Positions 1 to 9,102 are shown, counted from the stretch's first letter. The stretch: DNA of 64,000 bases from JBFXAF01 sp050184585 (GCA_050184585.1 JBFXAF010000006.1:1-64000), one strand, 5' to 3'. Notes: generated from the sequence alone by a model not told the origin. Program-made: numbers and translations.

Positions 1-1369
1 ACAAGACGTCGGGAGACAACGCAGATGGATCGGCCTTTGCGGCATCATCGAATCGCCCCTTGATCGAAAGAATGCCGCGATCGGCGAGGAAGGCGTCCTG
101 CCGCATGTAGTACTGGATGAGGGTATAGAGGTCCCACAGCGAGTTGTTCACCGGGGTCGCCGTCAGGAGGAGAACATCGCGTCTCTGGCCCCATAGCAGC
201 CGCCGGAGCACCGCAGCGCGCGTGGGCGTATCGGGGTTGCGGTAGTTGTGAGCCTCATCCACCACGACCAGTTGATACTCGTTCAGCCCGCGGGCGAGCT
301 TGTCTTGGAACTGATCAGGGTTCGCCATGCCGATTTGGCGGTCGATCGCCAGCTCTTCGTATGACAGGCACTCCACGTCGTTGAGGAAGTGCGTGCTGCG
401 AAACTTCCGCCACGTCGTGTCCCTCAGTTGCGCGGGGCATATAAGCAAGCAGCGGTGCCTCCGCTCGACATAGAGCTTGAGAATCTCGCCAGCGATGAAG
501 GTCTTCCCAAGGCCCACTTCGTCCGCGACGATGGCCCCGCCATTCTCGTTGATCAGCCGAAGTGCGCGGGCAGCTCCGTGCTTCTGGAAGTTGGTGAGCG
601 GTAGCCCCTTGTCCGAACGTTCGTCGTCAGCGACTTCGCTGCCGTACAACTGGAACAGGGTCCGGAGGAAAATGTCGAAGGGGCTCCACTCGGCAAACAC
701 CTCCTCGAACAGCTCGGTCAGGTCGAAGGGTACGGCCTCTTCCCACAGCCGCTCGTACCAAGCCTTGGCTTGCCCCACGATTGGATCGTCGAAGCGGCCC
801 AGATTGAGTTCCAGGTTACTTTTGACGCCAGACCTTGTGAGGTTGGATGAGCCAGCAATAACACCGGCGCCGCCAACGTAAGACTCGGTACGGGGCGCGA
901 AGATGTAGGCCTTGGCGTGCATGAAGGCCCGCTCATAGCGTCGCGTCTCCATTTTGCCGGATTTCAGTACCGCGATCAGGCCACGAAGGGACGATCGGCC
1001 CGACCGCGTGAAAGGGAAGCGATCGCGTTCGCGGCGCAAACCCGACTCGAGTTCGGCAAGTCGCTCGCGCAGAAGACGCCGCTCAAACTGTAGGGGGGAT
1101 TCCTCCAGCGGGCGACGCGGAGGCATCGCTTCGGACAACGGTTCGGCACCGATCATCAACCGAACCTTCTCGATCCCGTTCAGTGCCGCGGCGATCTCGC
1201 CGAAACCAGCTGGAGAGAAGAAGGCGGATGCGATGTCGAGGCGGCCGGGCGGGATCGGAGGCTCGCCAAGCGACCCGTCGCGTTCCACGACGCCCGACTT
1301 GAGGACGCGCTCAATCGCGGCTGCCAGAGTATTGCCGTCGAGGTTATCGATGAACTCAGGATTGCTCAT
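1..1369 (-). CDS. PLD-nuclease / SNF2-type helicase fusion, C-terminus outside window
   Basis: Partial gene: 456 codons are visible and the frame is still open at base 1. The N-terminal ~200 residues hold a phospholipase D-type site, with HAKAYIF at ~151 and GSSNLTRSG at ~174 forming an HxK...GSxN set. From ~255 comes an SNF2/superfamily 2 helicase core: Walker A EVGLGKT (~284-290), DEAH box VVVDEAHNY (~368-376) and motif III LLTATPVNN (~401-409). PLD-helicase proteins of this kind translocate on or cleave DNA and recur in phage-defence operons. The ATG at 1369 lies inside the end of the upstream HNH gene (14-base overlap), so the two are co-transcribed and probably translationally coupled. 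The second RecA lobe and any tail are beyond the edge. Domain identity is strong; the defence role is inferred from neighbours. Confidence 0.85.
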   Translation of the reverse strand, partial: MSNPEFIDNLDGNTLAAAIERVLKSGVVERDGSLGEPPIPPGRLDIASAFFSPAGFGEIAAALNGIEKVRLMIGAEPLSEAMPPRRPLEESPLQFERRLLRERLAELESGLRRERDRFPFTRSGRSSLRGLIAVLKSGKMETRRYERAFMHAKAYIFAPRTESYVGGAGVIAGSSNLTRSGVKSNLELNLGRFDDPIVGQAKAWYERLWEEAVPFDLTELFEEVFAEWSPFDIFLRTLFQLYGSEVADDERSDKGLPLTNFQKHGAARALRLINENGGAIVADEVGLGKTFIAGEILKLYVERRHRCLLICPAQLRDTTWRKFRSTHFLNDVECLSYEELAIDRQIGMANPDQFQDKLARGLNEYQLVVVDEAHNYRNPDTPTRAAVLRRLLWGQRRDVLLLTATPVNNSLWDLYTLIQYYMRQDAFLADRGILSIKGRFDDAAKADPSALSPDVL

Positions 1370-2972
1370 CGCCACCCACCGGCTGGATCATCTTGTTGAT
1401 GTTGATCCCTGAAGGCATGACGCGCTGTCCGCCAGTGCTCGCGCCGGTCTCGAAGATTTCATGCCAGAATGCATAGGTCTGCTTTCCGCCGAAGACTGTG
1501 TTCGACGCCTCGCGATTTACCCACAGGGGGAGCCGGGCCAGATTGTCGAGGAAGTTGGAAATGTTCGACCAGAGTTGGTCCGGGAATCGGTACTGGAAGA
1601 GCCGGTCTGTGCGGATGGGTTTGCCCTGATGGCTGAAGTAGCTTTCGGCGACCTGACGAACATAGTCGAGCCAGCAGTAGAGCACCTCCTCTTTGGCCAA
1701 CCGAAAGGCGACGAGGTGCGGTTCAGGGACGTCTTTGCCCTGCTGCACGATGTTCTCGATCCGCCGAGCGCCGAGCTCCTCGTCAAACTTGCCGATGTAG
1801 ATGCGATCCGCGATCAGCGTCATCAGATGGGTGAGCTGCTGGATTTCGAGGTCGCGCGGATTTTCGCCGCTGGCGTCGAGGTGGTTCCACGGCGTCTCCA
1901 GCATCTTCGTGCCGATGAACTTCGAGTAGAAGGTCTTTTCGATCGCACTGTAGGAGAATGGCTGATCGCCGCCCTTGCCCGCGAACTCGATGAAGTCCCT
2001 CAGTTTGTTATCGGGTGAATGGATGACCGCGCTGCGCACATTGTCGAGGACGTACTTCGTGATCTGGCGCTGCTCACCCTTGAAGAACTCCACGAGCTGC
2101 TTTTCCGAGAAGCCCTCGAAGTCGTCTGCAAGTTCCTTCTCGGTTCGGTAGCGGCTCATCCGGTCCTGCAGGATCTGCGAACCCAGGCGACGCTGCACCG
2201 ACTTGTCGAACGCTACTTGGCGGAGGGTCGTTCCAGCGTTCGTGTTTGTCGTTAGCAGGATATCGAAGTTGGGATCGATGAAGACGCGAACTGGCAATGA
2301 AGTGGCGCCGAGCAGTATTTGCGCAGCCGCCTTGTGCTGTCCGTCGAACACATTCACCGGTGCGGTGGGAAGATGGTTCGTGTCGATCCATCCGAGCGCA
2401 ATATGTAGCTGCGGGCGCTTCCGGTAGAACTCTTCGATAAGCCCCCGAATGTTGGCGCCGATCGGACGCGGGTTGATCTTCTCGTCATGGTGAAGCGCCG
2501 TGATCGGCAGCACCGCGAAGAAGTAGCGCATGTCCGAAAGCTTGTCGGTGTGGATCGGTACGGTAACGGTGTCGTCGCCCGACACGACGTAGGTAATCTT
2601 GTCGCCCACGATTTGACCACGAAGCGTGCTTGACGCTCCACCGTGAGCTTTCAGGACGTCGTTGAGATTTGCACCACGCTCATCACTGGTCGCTTCCTCG
2701 GAAAGCTGATCAAATCGAGCGAGCACGCGTGCTACGCGCAGATTGGCCGCTTGCTTGGATCGATTGTAGCTCGCCAGCGTCAGCGCGAAGTTGTCGGGGT
2801 TGTCGGGTCCGTTATCACGGGTTGGAACGATGTGGTCGATGTCTAGCTCGTGGACACCGATGATCATGTCTTTGCCGGAGATAAAGCAGCGGCCCCCCTG
2901 CTGATCCCACAGCTGCTTTTCCAGCGCCTTGCGTTCTTCCTTGCCCAATCGGCTGAGATAGAGTGAGCCCAA
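1356..2972 (-). CDS. HNH endonuclease-like protein with DGQHR/DndB-like motif
   Basis: A 538-aa protein. Residues ~28-72 form an HNH/McrA-like fold: a Cys at 29, then ELDIDHIVP (42-50) and a downstream NPDNF...N pattern. A second region has VNVFDGQHKAAA (207-218), close to the DGQHR signature of DndB-like proteins. The combination suggests a nuclease fused to a DNA-modification-linked or regulatory domain. I chose the TTG at 2972 because GAGGGGGA lies about six bases before it and the upstream gene stops only 15 bases earlier. It sits between the type IIG-like methyltransferase and the PLD-helicase in one operon, so a role in modification-dependent restriction is a reasonable inference. The C-terminal half matches nothing I recognise. 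The HNH call is good; the DGQHR call rests on one motif. Confidence 0.75.
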   Translation of the reverse strand: MGSLYLSRLGKEERKALEKQLWDQQGGRCFISGKDMIIGVHELDIDHIVPTRDNGPDNPDNFALTLASYNRSKQAANLRVARVLARFDQLSEEATSDERGANLNDVLKAHGGASSTLRGQIVGDKITYVVSGDDTVTVPIHTDKLSDMRYFFAVLPITALHHDEKINPRPIGANIRGLIEEFYRKRPQLHIALGWIDTNHLPTAPVNVFDGQHKAAAQILLGATSLPVRVFIDPNFDILLTTNTNAGTTLRQVAFDKSVQRRLGSQILQDRMSRYRTEKELADDFEGFSEKQLVEFFKGEQRQITKYVLDNVRSAVIHSPDNKLRDFIEFAGKGGDQPFSYSAIEKTFYSKFIGTKMLETPWNHLDASGENPRDLEIQQLTHLMTLIADRIYIGKFDEELGARRIENIVQQGKDVPEPHLVAFRLAKEEVLYCWLDYVRQVAESYFSHQGKPIRTDRLFQYRFPDQLWSNISNFLDNLARLPLWVNREASNTVFGGKQTYAFWHEIFETGASTGGQRVMPSGININKMIQPVGGDEQS

Positions 2973-2987
2973 TGGTTCCCCCTCGAA

Positions 2988-5900
2988 CTATTTCTTGTTC
3001 GCCCACACGCGGAAATGCTCGTGAACGGCCGCAAAGCGCGGCTGCCAGTCCCAGCCTTCATGAAAGGTCTCGAAGATGTGGCGGAGCTGGTCGCTGTTGA
3101 GGCCGTAAAGATGGGCAACGACTGCGTCCAGCTCATCGATAATTCCTTGCTTGTGGTCAGGCCCGATAGGACCAACATCCACGCCAACCTTGTCAGCCCA
3201 TTCTGCGAAGCGATTGTCAGGCGCGGCCAAACGTCCGGCCAAAGCTACTGTCCGCTGCCACAAGGCGCTGTCACGCGGCGGTCGCGGTACCGGCAGTGGA
3301 TTGAAAACGAAGTAATTGACGTGAGTCTCCACGAAGCGGCGGGCGTACCAATCAAGCGGACGCGAACTGAGCACGCCCAGCAGGTAGGCCTGATCGCGCT
3401 CGTCGCCCCGAGGGAACATCACCTGCGGCGCGGTGTTCGCGAGAAAGACTTCAGCCGGAACCAATGCTGCGCGAAGTGTCCTCGTGTCAGTTGCCCGGCT
3501 GATGTCGCGCACCGCGATACGGGGCACATTTGGCGCAAGTGTCGCCCGCTGCTGCAGATGCGCGAGCGGGAACTCGCCGTGTACTGTGTCGCGTGCTGAT
3601 CGCCCCGCCCGGAGACGCTTGCTGAAGAGCCAGTCCATCGCCGCCTTCGGCTCCGCCCACGCGTAGTAGCTGTCGTTTCCGCGATCCGGTTCCCATAGGT
3701 CGAAGCTCTCGCCCTTGAAGACCGGCCAGTAGCCGTTCGGCTGCTCCTTCTCGAACGTCATCAACGGCTTCTGCGCAGTCGCGTGAAGCTCGGCGTCCGG
3801 CCTCGCTCGCCAGCTCTTGCCGTCGTTGAGGTCGAGCCGTGGCGACTTCCTCAGTTGAGCGAAGATTTCGAGCGATTGCGCAGTCGGCAGTAGGGGGAGG
3901 GAAGCGGTATCGTTCCAGGCAAAAATGTCGGTAGCCGAGAAGCGGGCTGGGTCGCGATCGTGGCCCTGCATGAAATCTACCAGATTGGCGAACGGCCCTC
4001 TCAGGCCGATCGTTCTACCTTTCGCATTGCCTCGCTCAAGTGCGATGAAGCCGATGGTATAGCGATGCTCTGCTTCGTCGAAGACCCAACCCGCACGGTT
4101 CAGCACCATCGTGATATCCACGTTGGCTGTGCTGGCAAACATTTCCCGTCGGAACAACTCGGAACCCTTAGCTGCCAGTGCGCTCCTAGGCAGCACAATG
4201 CCGATGCGTCCGCCCCCGGCGACTGCAAGGTTCCAGAACCGCCACGCAAATGCCTTGTAGAGGTCGGGATCGCCGGTCCCCATGCCGGGATACGCACCCG
4301 AGGTCAGCGCCTTGCGGACCTTCGCCGTGGACTCGATTTCTTCATCCAGCATTCGGGCCAGGTCCGGCCGTGCAACACGCAGCGCCGCCCGCTCCCGTTC
4401 CAAGTCGGTCTGCGGCAACCCGCGCAGACCCGGAAAGTGCCGTGCCCAGAACGCGTGATCTTCAACCGTCACTTCCTGCCAAGGCGGATTGCCGAGCAGC
4501 ACATCGAAGCCACTCCGTCTCCTAAGGAAAACTTCCGGAAATGCCACCGGAAAGTGGAACACCTTCAACCCCTCGAGGGTTCGGGCTGCCGCGAACCGAA
4601 CCTTGTGGGACTGGATTTGTGCCCGATCTTTCTCCCACTCTGTGAACTGATAGCGGATCGTCGGATCGAGCCGCTGCGCCGTAATGATATCGCAGAGCGC
4701 CCGCGTGTCCTCCACGGCGACCTTAGACTCGGCAATCGCACCTAGCGCCTTCGCAACATCCATGAGTGAGGCATCAGAGATATTGGCCAACCGTCGCAAG
4801 GGCTGCGCGGCGCCCCCCAGCAAATCGTCAGCATTCACTGGGAAGAGTGAAGTGCCTTCCTTCTCGAATGCCTCCCGAATCTCGGCCACCGTTCCCACGC
4901 CGACCAGGGCATTGCCGTTCACCAGGTTGTGGTCAAGGACGCTGAGCGGGAGGCCGGGGACGAAGGTGTGAATCCATATGGCCAGCCGCGCGAGCTCGAC
5001 AGTGAGCGGATTGAGGTCCACGCCATAAATGCACCGTCGTGCGATCAGGCGACGTAGGACCTGCCCGTCCTCGAAGGTCATCTGGTCAGCCAGTTCACCG
5101 AGCTGATTTCGAGCCGCCGTCTTCAGCTCTTCGAGGCTCTGCCGGACAGACGAAGCACCGGGCGCATTCGGCCTCGCGAGATATTCTGTGAAGGCCTGTT
5201 CGATACGATCCACTGCGGCGACAAGGAAATGCCCAGAGCCCATGGCTATATCGGCGACGCGGAAGTCGAAGAAGGCCTCTCCGGCATCGGCATCACCCAG
5301 GGCTGAGACTCGCGCCAGATGGTCGGCCAAAGCTGGCATCAGCGCCCGGTCAAGCAGATGCTCAACGGCGAAGCTCTTTGTGAAGTAGCTGCCCGACGAC
5401 TTCCGGGCACCGGATCGATTGTGCAGGTAGACCTCACCCTTGCGGACAATGGGCTCCTGGTTGCCCTTCAGCGGCACATAAGACTGATTCCGATCGAGCA
5501 TCAGGTCCTGCTCGGCAACCGACAACTCGGACTCTAGCAGCCCCTCGTAGATCGTCCCGAATTCACGCACGCCGAGCGACCGGAAGTCCACCGGCTGGAG
5601 ACCGCCATCAACGTCACTGAGAAGCAGTGCCCGCAGCGCCGGTTCAAACACCTCGTTTGGCAGAACGACCTTGGTGAGTTCGCCGCCCGCCTCGGAGTGC
5701 CGCGCATCGCTAGTGAATAGGTTGCCGTTGTAGGGCGGCACCATCAGCTCGGTATCGCCCACGGATACGGCTCGCCAGATGCGGGACACCTCATCCCAAT
5801 GGCTGGTGCCTGCCGCGATTGGCCGTGTGGCGGTGTAGTGCGCCGCCAACTCGCGGGCCTTCTGCTTGAGCGAGCGTACCCGATAGGCCTCGCTGTGGGC

Positions 5901-7016
5901 ATAGGGCAGCAAGTCCTTATCCTCTGCGTACGCAACGAACAGCAGCCGGAACAGTATGGTCAACGACATCCGGTAGGTGAGGTCGAGATCGTCAGCGTTG
6001 GGTGCCCTCAGTTCGCGAGCGTCCGTGACACCCTTGGCCAGCAGTGGCATCACCTCTTGGTAGATTCGATCGCGCAGCCGAGTCGCGAGATTGGCCGCGA
6101 AGCGCTCGGAGTTCTTCAGCAGTCGCTGAACGGAGCCGTTCGGCGAAAGTGCGTCCGCTGAGAACAGCATGGAGAGGAACGCTAACTGCTCATCGGCCAG
6201 TAGCGTCGTCTGAACCTCGACGTAAGTCTCCGTCCGGCCGCGACGCCCGACACCGATTCCCGGCTTGGTCGGGTACAGCCTCAGACGGTCGCCTTGTGCA
6301 ACCACCACCCAATCGAGGTTCTCGTTGTCGGCCTTTGCAAGTGCGTAGGACACCGGGGAGAGATTGCCAAATTTCTGCGAGGCGTCCTCGGGTATCTCCG
6401 AGCGGTCAAGCAACACGGCCAGCGCGAGACGCCGGTCGCGGCCCTTCAGTAGATGCGTAAGGTTGTCAATGCGCTCTACCGAATAGCCAAGCCGCTTTAG
6501 CAGTTCCTGCCCTTCAACGCGATCGCGCACAATCGAGCGACCGCGCTGGACATGTTCTTGCCAATCCGTCTGGCGCGGCGCGTCTTCAATCAGTTCGTGC
6601 GACGCGAACAATCCCTCGTTACGCAACCCGGGTGCTCGCGTGTCGAGTGAGGGTAAAGCACCCGCGAGGAATACTAGGGCAGAATGACGATCCGGCTGCT
6701 CCAGGGCAGCCGCACACAGCCGCTCGATCGCCGCTGCGTCCTTTTCCGCGTAGATGGGCAAGTCCTCACCTGCGGGACCGCAAATGGATGCGCGCTGTTT
6801 CCCATAGAGAGCCACAGTAAGAAGCGGCACCGATCGCCCACCGCGACGCTCTTTCCAAGCCTTCTGTAGAATCGCCGCGTTTGGTTTTGCGGCCGCCGAG
6901 TAGACCGCCACCTCAAGACCCAGTTGTCCGGGCCCTATGTAAACACCAAGGGGCGACAGCTCCTCTGCACCCTGGCTCAACGGCCGACGGCTAAGGTCTC
7001 CAAGAAAGTCAGGCAC
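2988..7016 (-). CDS. Large Eco57I-like (type IIG-type) DNA methyltransferase
   Basis: A 1342-aa protein. Adenine N6-methyltransferase motifs are clear: motif X RKSSGSYFTKSFAVEHLL (~538-555), motif I VADIAMGSGHF (~587-597), a YGVDLNPLTVELAR segment (~664-677), and motif IV LLGNPPW (~840-846). The ~500 residues before the catalytic domain and the long C-terminal part (probable target recognition) fit the Eco57I/PglX class, which methylates adenine in DNA. I see no convincing PD-(D/E)XK nuclease motif in the N-terminus, so cleavage may depend on the HNH and helicase partners. The GTG start at 7016 has GGGGGA upstream. It is the first gene of the minus-strand operon, 15 bases ahead of the HNH gene. 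BREX PglX is an alternative reading, but no PglZ or BrxC is visible here. Confidence 0.85.
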   Translation of the reverse strand: MPDFLGDLSRRPLSQGAEELSPLGVYIGPGQLGLEVAVYSAAAKPNAAILQKAWKERRGGRSVPLLTVALYGKQRASICGPAGEDLPIYAEKDAAAIERLCAAALEQPDRHSALVFLAGALPSLDTRAPGLRNEGLFASHELIEDAPRQTDWQEHVQRGRSIVRDRVEGQELLKRLGYSVERIDNLTHLLKGRDRRLALAVLLDRSEIPEDASQKFGNLSPVSYALAKADNENLDWVVVAQGDRLRLYPTKPGIGVGRRGRTETYVEVQTTLLADEQLAFLSMLFSADALSPNGSVQRLLKNSERFAANLATRLRDRIYQEVMPLLAKGVTDARELRAPNADDLDLTYRMSLTILFRLLFVAYAEDKDLLPYAHSEAYRVRSLKQKARELAAHYTATRPIAAGTSHWDEVSRIWRAVSVGDTELMVPPYNGNLFTSDARHSEAGGELTKVVLPNEVFEPALRALLLSDVDGGLQPVDFRSLGVREFGTIYEGLLESELSVAEQDLMLDRNQSYVPLKGNQEPIVRKGEVYLHNRSGARKSSGSYFTKSFAVEHLLDRALMPALADHLARVSALGDADAGEAFFDFRVADIAMGSGHFLVAAVDRIEQAFTEYLARPNAPGASSVRQSLEELKTAARNQLGELADQMTFEDGQVLRRLIARRCIYGVDLNPLTVELARLAIWIHTFVPGLPLSVLDHNLVNGNALVGVGTVAEIREAFEKEGTSLFPVNADDLLGGAAQPLRRLANISDASLMDVAKALGAIAESKVAVEDTRALCDIITAQRLDPTIRYQFTEWEKDRAQIQSHKVRFAAARTLEGLKVFHFPVAFPEVFLRRRSGFDVLLGNPPWQEVTVEDHAFWARHFPGLRGLPQTDLERERAALRVARPDLARMLDEEIESTAKVRKALTSGAYPGMGTGDPDLYKAFAWRFWNLAVAGGGRIGIVLPRSALAAKGSELFRREMFASTANVDITMVLNRAGWVFDEAEHRYTIGFIALERGNAKGRTIGLRGPFANLVDFMQGHDRDPARFSATDIFAWNDTASLPLLPTAQSLEIFAQLRKSPRLDLNDGKSWRARPDAELHATAQKPLMTFEKEQPNGYWPVFKGESFDLWEPDRGNDSYYAWAEPKAAMDWLFSKRLRAGRSARDTVHGEFPLAHLQQRATLAPNVPRIAVRDISRATDTRTLRAALVPAEVFLANTAPQVMFPRGDERDQAYLLGVLSSRPLDWYARRFVETHVNYFVFNPLPVPRPPRDSALWQRTVALAGRLAAPDNRFAEWADKVGVDVGPIGPDHKQGIIDELDAVVAHLYGLNSDQLRHIFETFHEGWDWQPRFAAVHEHFRVWANKK

Positions 7017-7092
7017 CGAATCCCCCGCATTGCCGCTTGGCCCAAACTATAGTCACTGTGTCTCTGGCGGGAAGCCTGGGAGGTGGCAGCCA

Positions 7093-7395
7093 ATGAAATC
7101 CGATCGCTTCGATCACGCTATGTTCGAAATTTATGCAAGGGCGAAGGCGGAAGCGAAATATACCGCGACCGTGTTCCTAGGAATGCTGCAGAGGCAAGGG
7201 GGCCTCATGACTGCAAAGCAGCTCATCAATGCCAGCAGACCGTCCGACGGCTACACCTCCTTGTACGAGCGTGGACGACTTGATTTGACGGTGGAGGCGG
7301 TGGTTATCGAGAACACTGAATGGCATGATCTTTTCACTACGGAGGAACTTGATCGAGCGAGGAAGCGGCTGAAGCAGTACGGATACGGCGTATAG
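7093..7395 (+). CDS. Small conserved hypothetical protein
   Basis: A 100-aa protein divergent from the methyltransferase operon. An upstream ATG at 7030 is in frame, but the ATG at 7093 follows GGGAGGTGG at good spacing and gives an N-terminus (MKSDRFDHAMFEIYARAKAE) that looks like a domain start, so it is preferred. The protein is soluble, charged and probably mostly helical, with RPSDGY at mid-length and a basic C-terminus ending RKRLKQYGY. I believe near-identical small proteins are widespread beside restriction and other accessory genes, but no function is known to me. The short spacing to the methyltransferase start (76 bases) suggests a shared divergent promoter, possibly making it an accessory or regulatory part of the same module. 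Confidence 0.7.
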   Translation: MKSDRFDHAMFEIYARAKAEAKYTATVFLGMLQRQGGLMTAKQLINASRPSDGYTSLYERGRLDLTVEAVVIENTEWHDLFTTEELDRARKRLKQYGYGV

Positions 7396-7712
7396 GCCCA
7401 AGTTGGCAGGGGGGCCGGTCATTTCGACGCGAACGGAAGAGGCTAAGTGTTCCGAGAGGAAACAAACAGCCCCAACAATAGTCCGCATGTGCGGTGTGCG
7501 CGCTGTGTCATTTTCTGGCGCCCGCTTTCGGTCGCGCCGAAGACTACCGGAGGTCCAGAATGAGGGCGCAAAGCCATCATTCGTCGAACGGGCTGTAACA
7601 CGGGGGTATACCCTCGCGTGACAGCCGCGGCGTGACTCGCGAGGCGTAACATCAGAGTTGACACCGGCTATTTGTGACACGGTAGCGTCGCCTCAAGACC
7701 CTGAGGTGACAC
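7396..7712. other. Intergenic region ahead of the resolvase; possible recombination site
   Basis: No supported gene. The last 110 bases are rich in TGAC-type words (CGTGAC at 7616 and 7631, TTGACA at 7658, GTGACAC at 7674 and again at 7706). An inverted repeat CCTCGCG (7612-7618) / CGCGAGG (7638-7644) is present. Serine resolvases usually act at sites directly upstream of their own gene, so this is the natural place for a res site, but I cannot define three canonical subsites. TTGACA could be a -35 box, although no good -10 follows at 16-18 bases. Confidence 0.35.
7691..7706 (+). promoter_or_regulatory. Hairpin enclosing the resolvase ribosome binding site
   Basis: CCTCA (7691-7695) and TGAGG (7702-7706) are perfect inverted repeats around an AGACCC loop. 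The second arm contains the GAGG core of the ribosome binding site for the ATG at 7713. Folding would therefore sequester the site and could damp translation. The stem is only five pairs, so the effect may be weak. Confidence 0.3.
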
Positions 7713-8303
7713 ATGGCTCGCATCGGCTATGCCCGCGTCAGCACGCTCGACCAAGACCTCGACGTTCAGGTCGACAAGCTGAAAGCCGAAGGCTGCGAAA
7801 TCGTTCGATCGGAGAAGACCTCTGGTGCCAGCCGTGATGGCCGAACCGAGCTGGCGACAGTCCTGGATTTCCTTCGGCCCGGCGACGAACTGATGGTAAC
7901 CCGGTTAGACCGGTTGGGTCGCTCAACCCGCGATGTGCTGAACCTGGTGCACGAGGTCGAGCAGAAGGGGGCTTTCGTGACGGTGCTAGACCCCCAAGTA
8001 TCGACGCGCGGCGAGATGGGTCACATGATCCTAACGGTGCTCGGCATGGTCGCCCAGATGGAACGTCGTTTCATAAAAGAGCGACAGCGCGAGGGCATTG
8101 CTAAGGCGAAGGCAGATGGCGCCTACCTTGGTGGCAAGCGAAGGATTGACAGAAACCGCGTCGTCGAGCTGAAGAATGCCGGCGACGGCGTCGGCGCGAT
8201 AGCTAACTCTCTCGGCTGTTCACGAATGCAGGTCTATAGGATCCTTGAAGGGGTGCGATGGGCCAGAAGTTCATCTCCCGCGAGCTCGACCAATGGGGAA
8301 TAG
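7713..8303 (+). CDS. Serine recombinase (resolvase/invertase family)
   Basis: A 196-aa protein of normal length for a Tn3-type resolvase or Hin-type invertase. The catalytic serine is Ser10 in YARVSTLDQ, preceded by Arg8. The TRLDRLGRSTRD block (~63-74) supplies the other active-site arginines. The long E helix follows (VAQMERRFIKERQREG, ~113-128), then a C-terminal helix-turn-helix (~148-182, GVGAIANSLGCSRMQVYRIL). It cuts and rejoins DNA at paired sites to resolve cointegrates or invert segments. No transposase or Tn3 terminal repeat is visible around it, so it may be an orphan left from a transposon or the recombinase of the adjacent island. Transcription converges with livF. Confidence 0.9.
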   Translation: MARIGYARVSTLDQDLDVQVDKLKAEGCEIVRSEKTSGASRDGRTELATVLDFLRPGDELMVTRLDRLGRSTRDVLNLVHEVEQKGAFVTVLDPQVSTRGEMGHMILTVLGMVAQMERRFIKERQREGIAKAKADGAYLGGKRRIDRNRVVELKNAGDGVGAIANSLGCSRMQVYRILEGVRWARSSSPASSTNGE

Positions 8304-8394
8304 GAGGGTTGTCGAATGGGGAAGGTAGGGCATACGGAATAAGCATTCATGCAGATGTTCGACGGCAACTTCCGGCGAAGTCAAAACGCGAATA

Positions 8395-9102
8395 CTATCC
8401 ACCGAAGTAAGCTTTGCGGAGAAGTTCATCTCCGTACATATCCTGGAACGTGCCGGCATGCCGGATTTCTCCTGCTTGGAGCACATACACCCGATCGCTA
8501 CGCTCGATGAGTTCCGCGATGCGCTGCTCCACTAGCAGGATCGCCAACCCACCCTCGCTATGAAGCGTTTCTATGCTTTCGAATATGGAATCGGCAATCG
8601 CCGGCGCCAGCCCCATCGAAGGCTCGTCCAGCATCAGCAGTCGAGGCCGGGAAGCGAGGCCTCTTGAAATAGCGAGCATCTGCTGCTGGCCACCGGACAA
8701 AGTCCCGGCGAGTTGATGACGACGTTCCGCTAGAATGGGAAACAGGGAAAAGATGCGATCGAGCGACTGGTCGAAGGATTGCCGCCCGGATTCCACCCAC
8801 GCTCCCATTTCCAGGTTCTCTAGTACCGACATCGAGCGGAAGACTTCGCGGCCTTCCGGCACGTGGGCTATTCCGAGATGGGCGCGGCGTGAGACTTCCA
8901 CGCGACTGATGTCGGCGCCTTCGAAAGACAGGTTGCCGGATACGGGAGACACCGTCCCGGAGATCGTCTTGAAGAGGGTAGACTTGCCAGCGCCGTTCGG
9001 TCCTACGACGGACACCAACTCCCCGCCTCCGATTTCCATCGAAACGTTGTTGAGGGCGCGCAGGTTTCCGTATCGAACCGTCAGGGAGTCGATCCTAAGC
9101 AT
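8395..9102 (-). CDS. livF: LIV-type ABC transporter ATP-binding protein LivF
   Basis: A 235-aa nucleotide-binding subunit of a branched-chain-amino-acid-type (HAAT) importer. Walker A GPNGAGKS is at 34-41, the signature LSGGQQQ at 135-141 and Walker B LLMLDEP at 155-161. It couples ATP hydrolysis to import through the LivH and LivM membrane subunits. Its start overlaps the end of the LivM-LivG fusion gene by eight bases, so it is the last transporter gene of the minus-strand livH-livMG-livF operon. Surrounding CoA ligase, dehydrogenase and crotonase genes suggest that the cargo is an organic (aromatic or alicyclic) acid rather than leucine. That substrate assignment is inference from context only. 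Confidence 0.92.
   Translation of the reverse strand: MLRIDSLTVRYGNLRALNNVSMEIGGGELVSVVGPNGAGKSTLFKTISGTVSPVSGNLSFEGADISRVEVSRRAHLGIAHVPEGREVFRSMSVLENLEMGAWVESGRQSFDQSLDRIFSLFPILAERRHQLAGTLSGGQQQMLAISRGLASRPRLLMLDEPSMGLAPAIADSIFESIETLHSEGGLAILLVEQRIAELIERSDRVYVLQAGEIRHAGTFQDMYGDELLRKAYFGG

Noticed and set aside
3960..4745. A 261-codon open frame on the plus strand within the methyltransferase gene.
   Set aside because: It is antisense to strongly conserved methyltransferase motifs, has no domain and no ribosome site; high GC content creates such frames.
1..7016. Assignment of the left operon to BREX or DISARM.
   Set aside because: Parts are shared, but PglZ/BrxC and DrmA/DrmB are not visible; naming it would overreach.
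7396..7712. A defined three-subsite Tn3-type res site.
   Set aside because: TGAC-type words and one inverted repeat are present, but no convincing set of subsites could be aligned.
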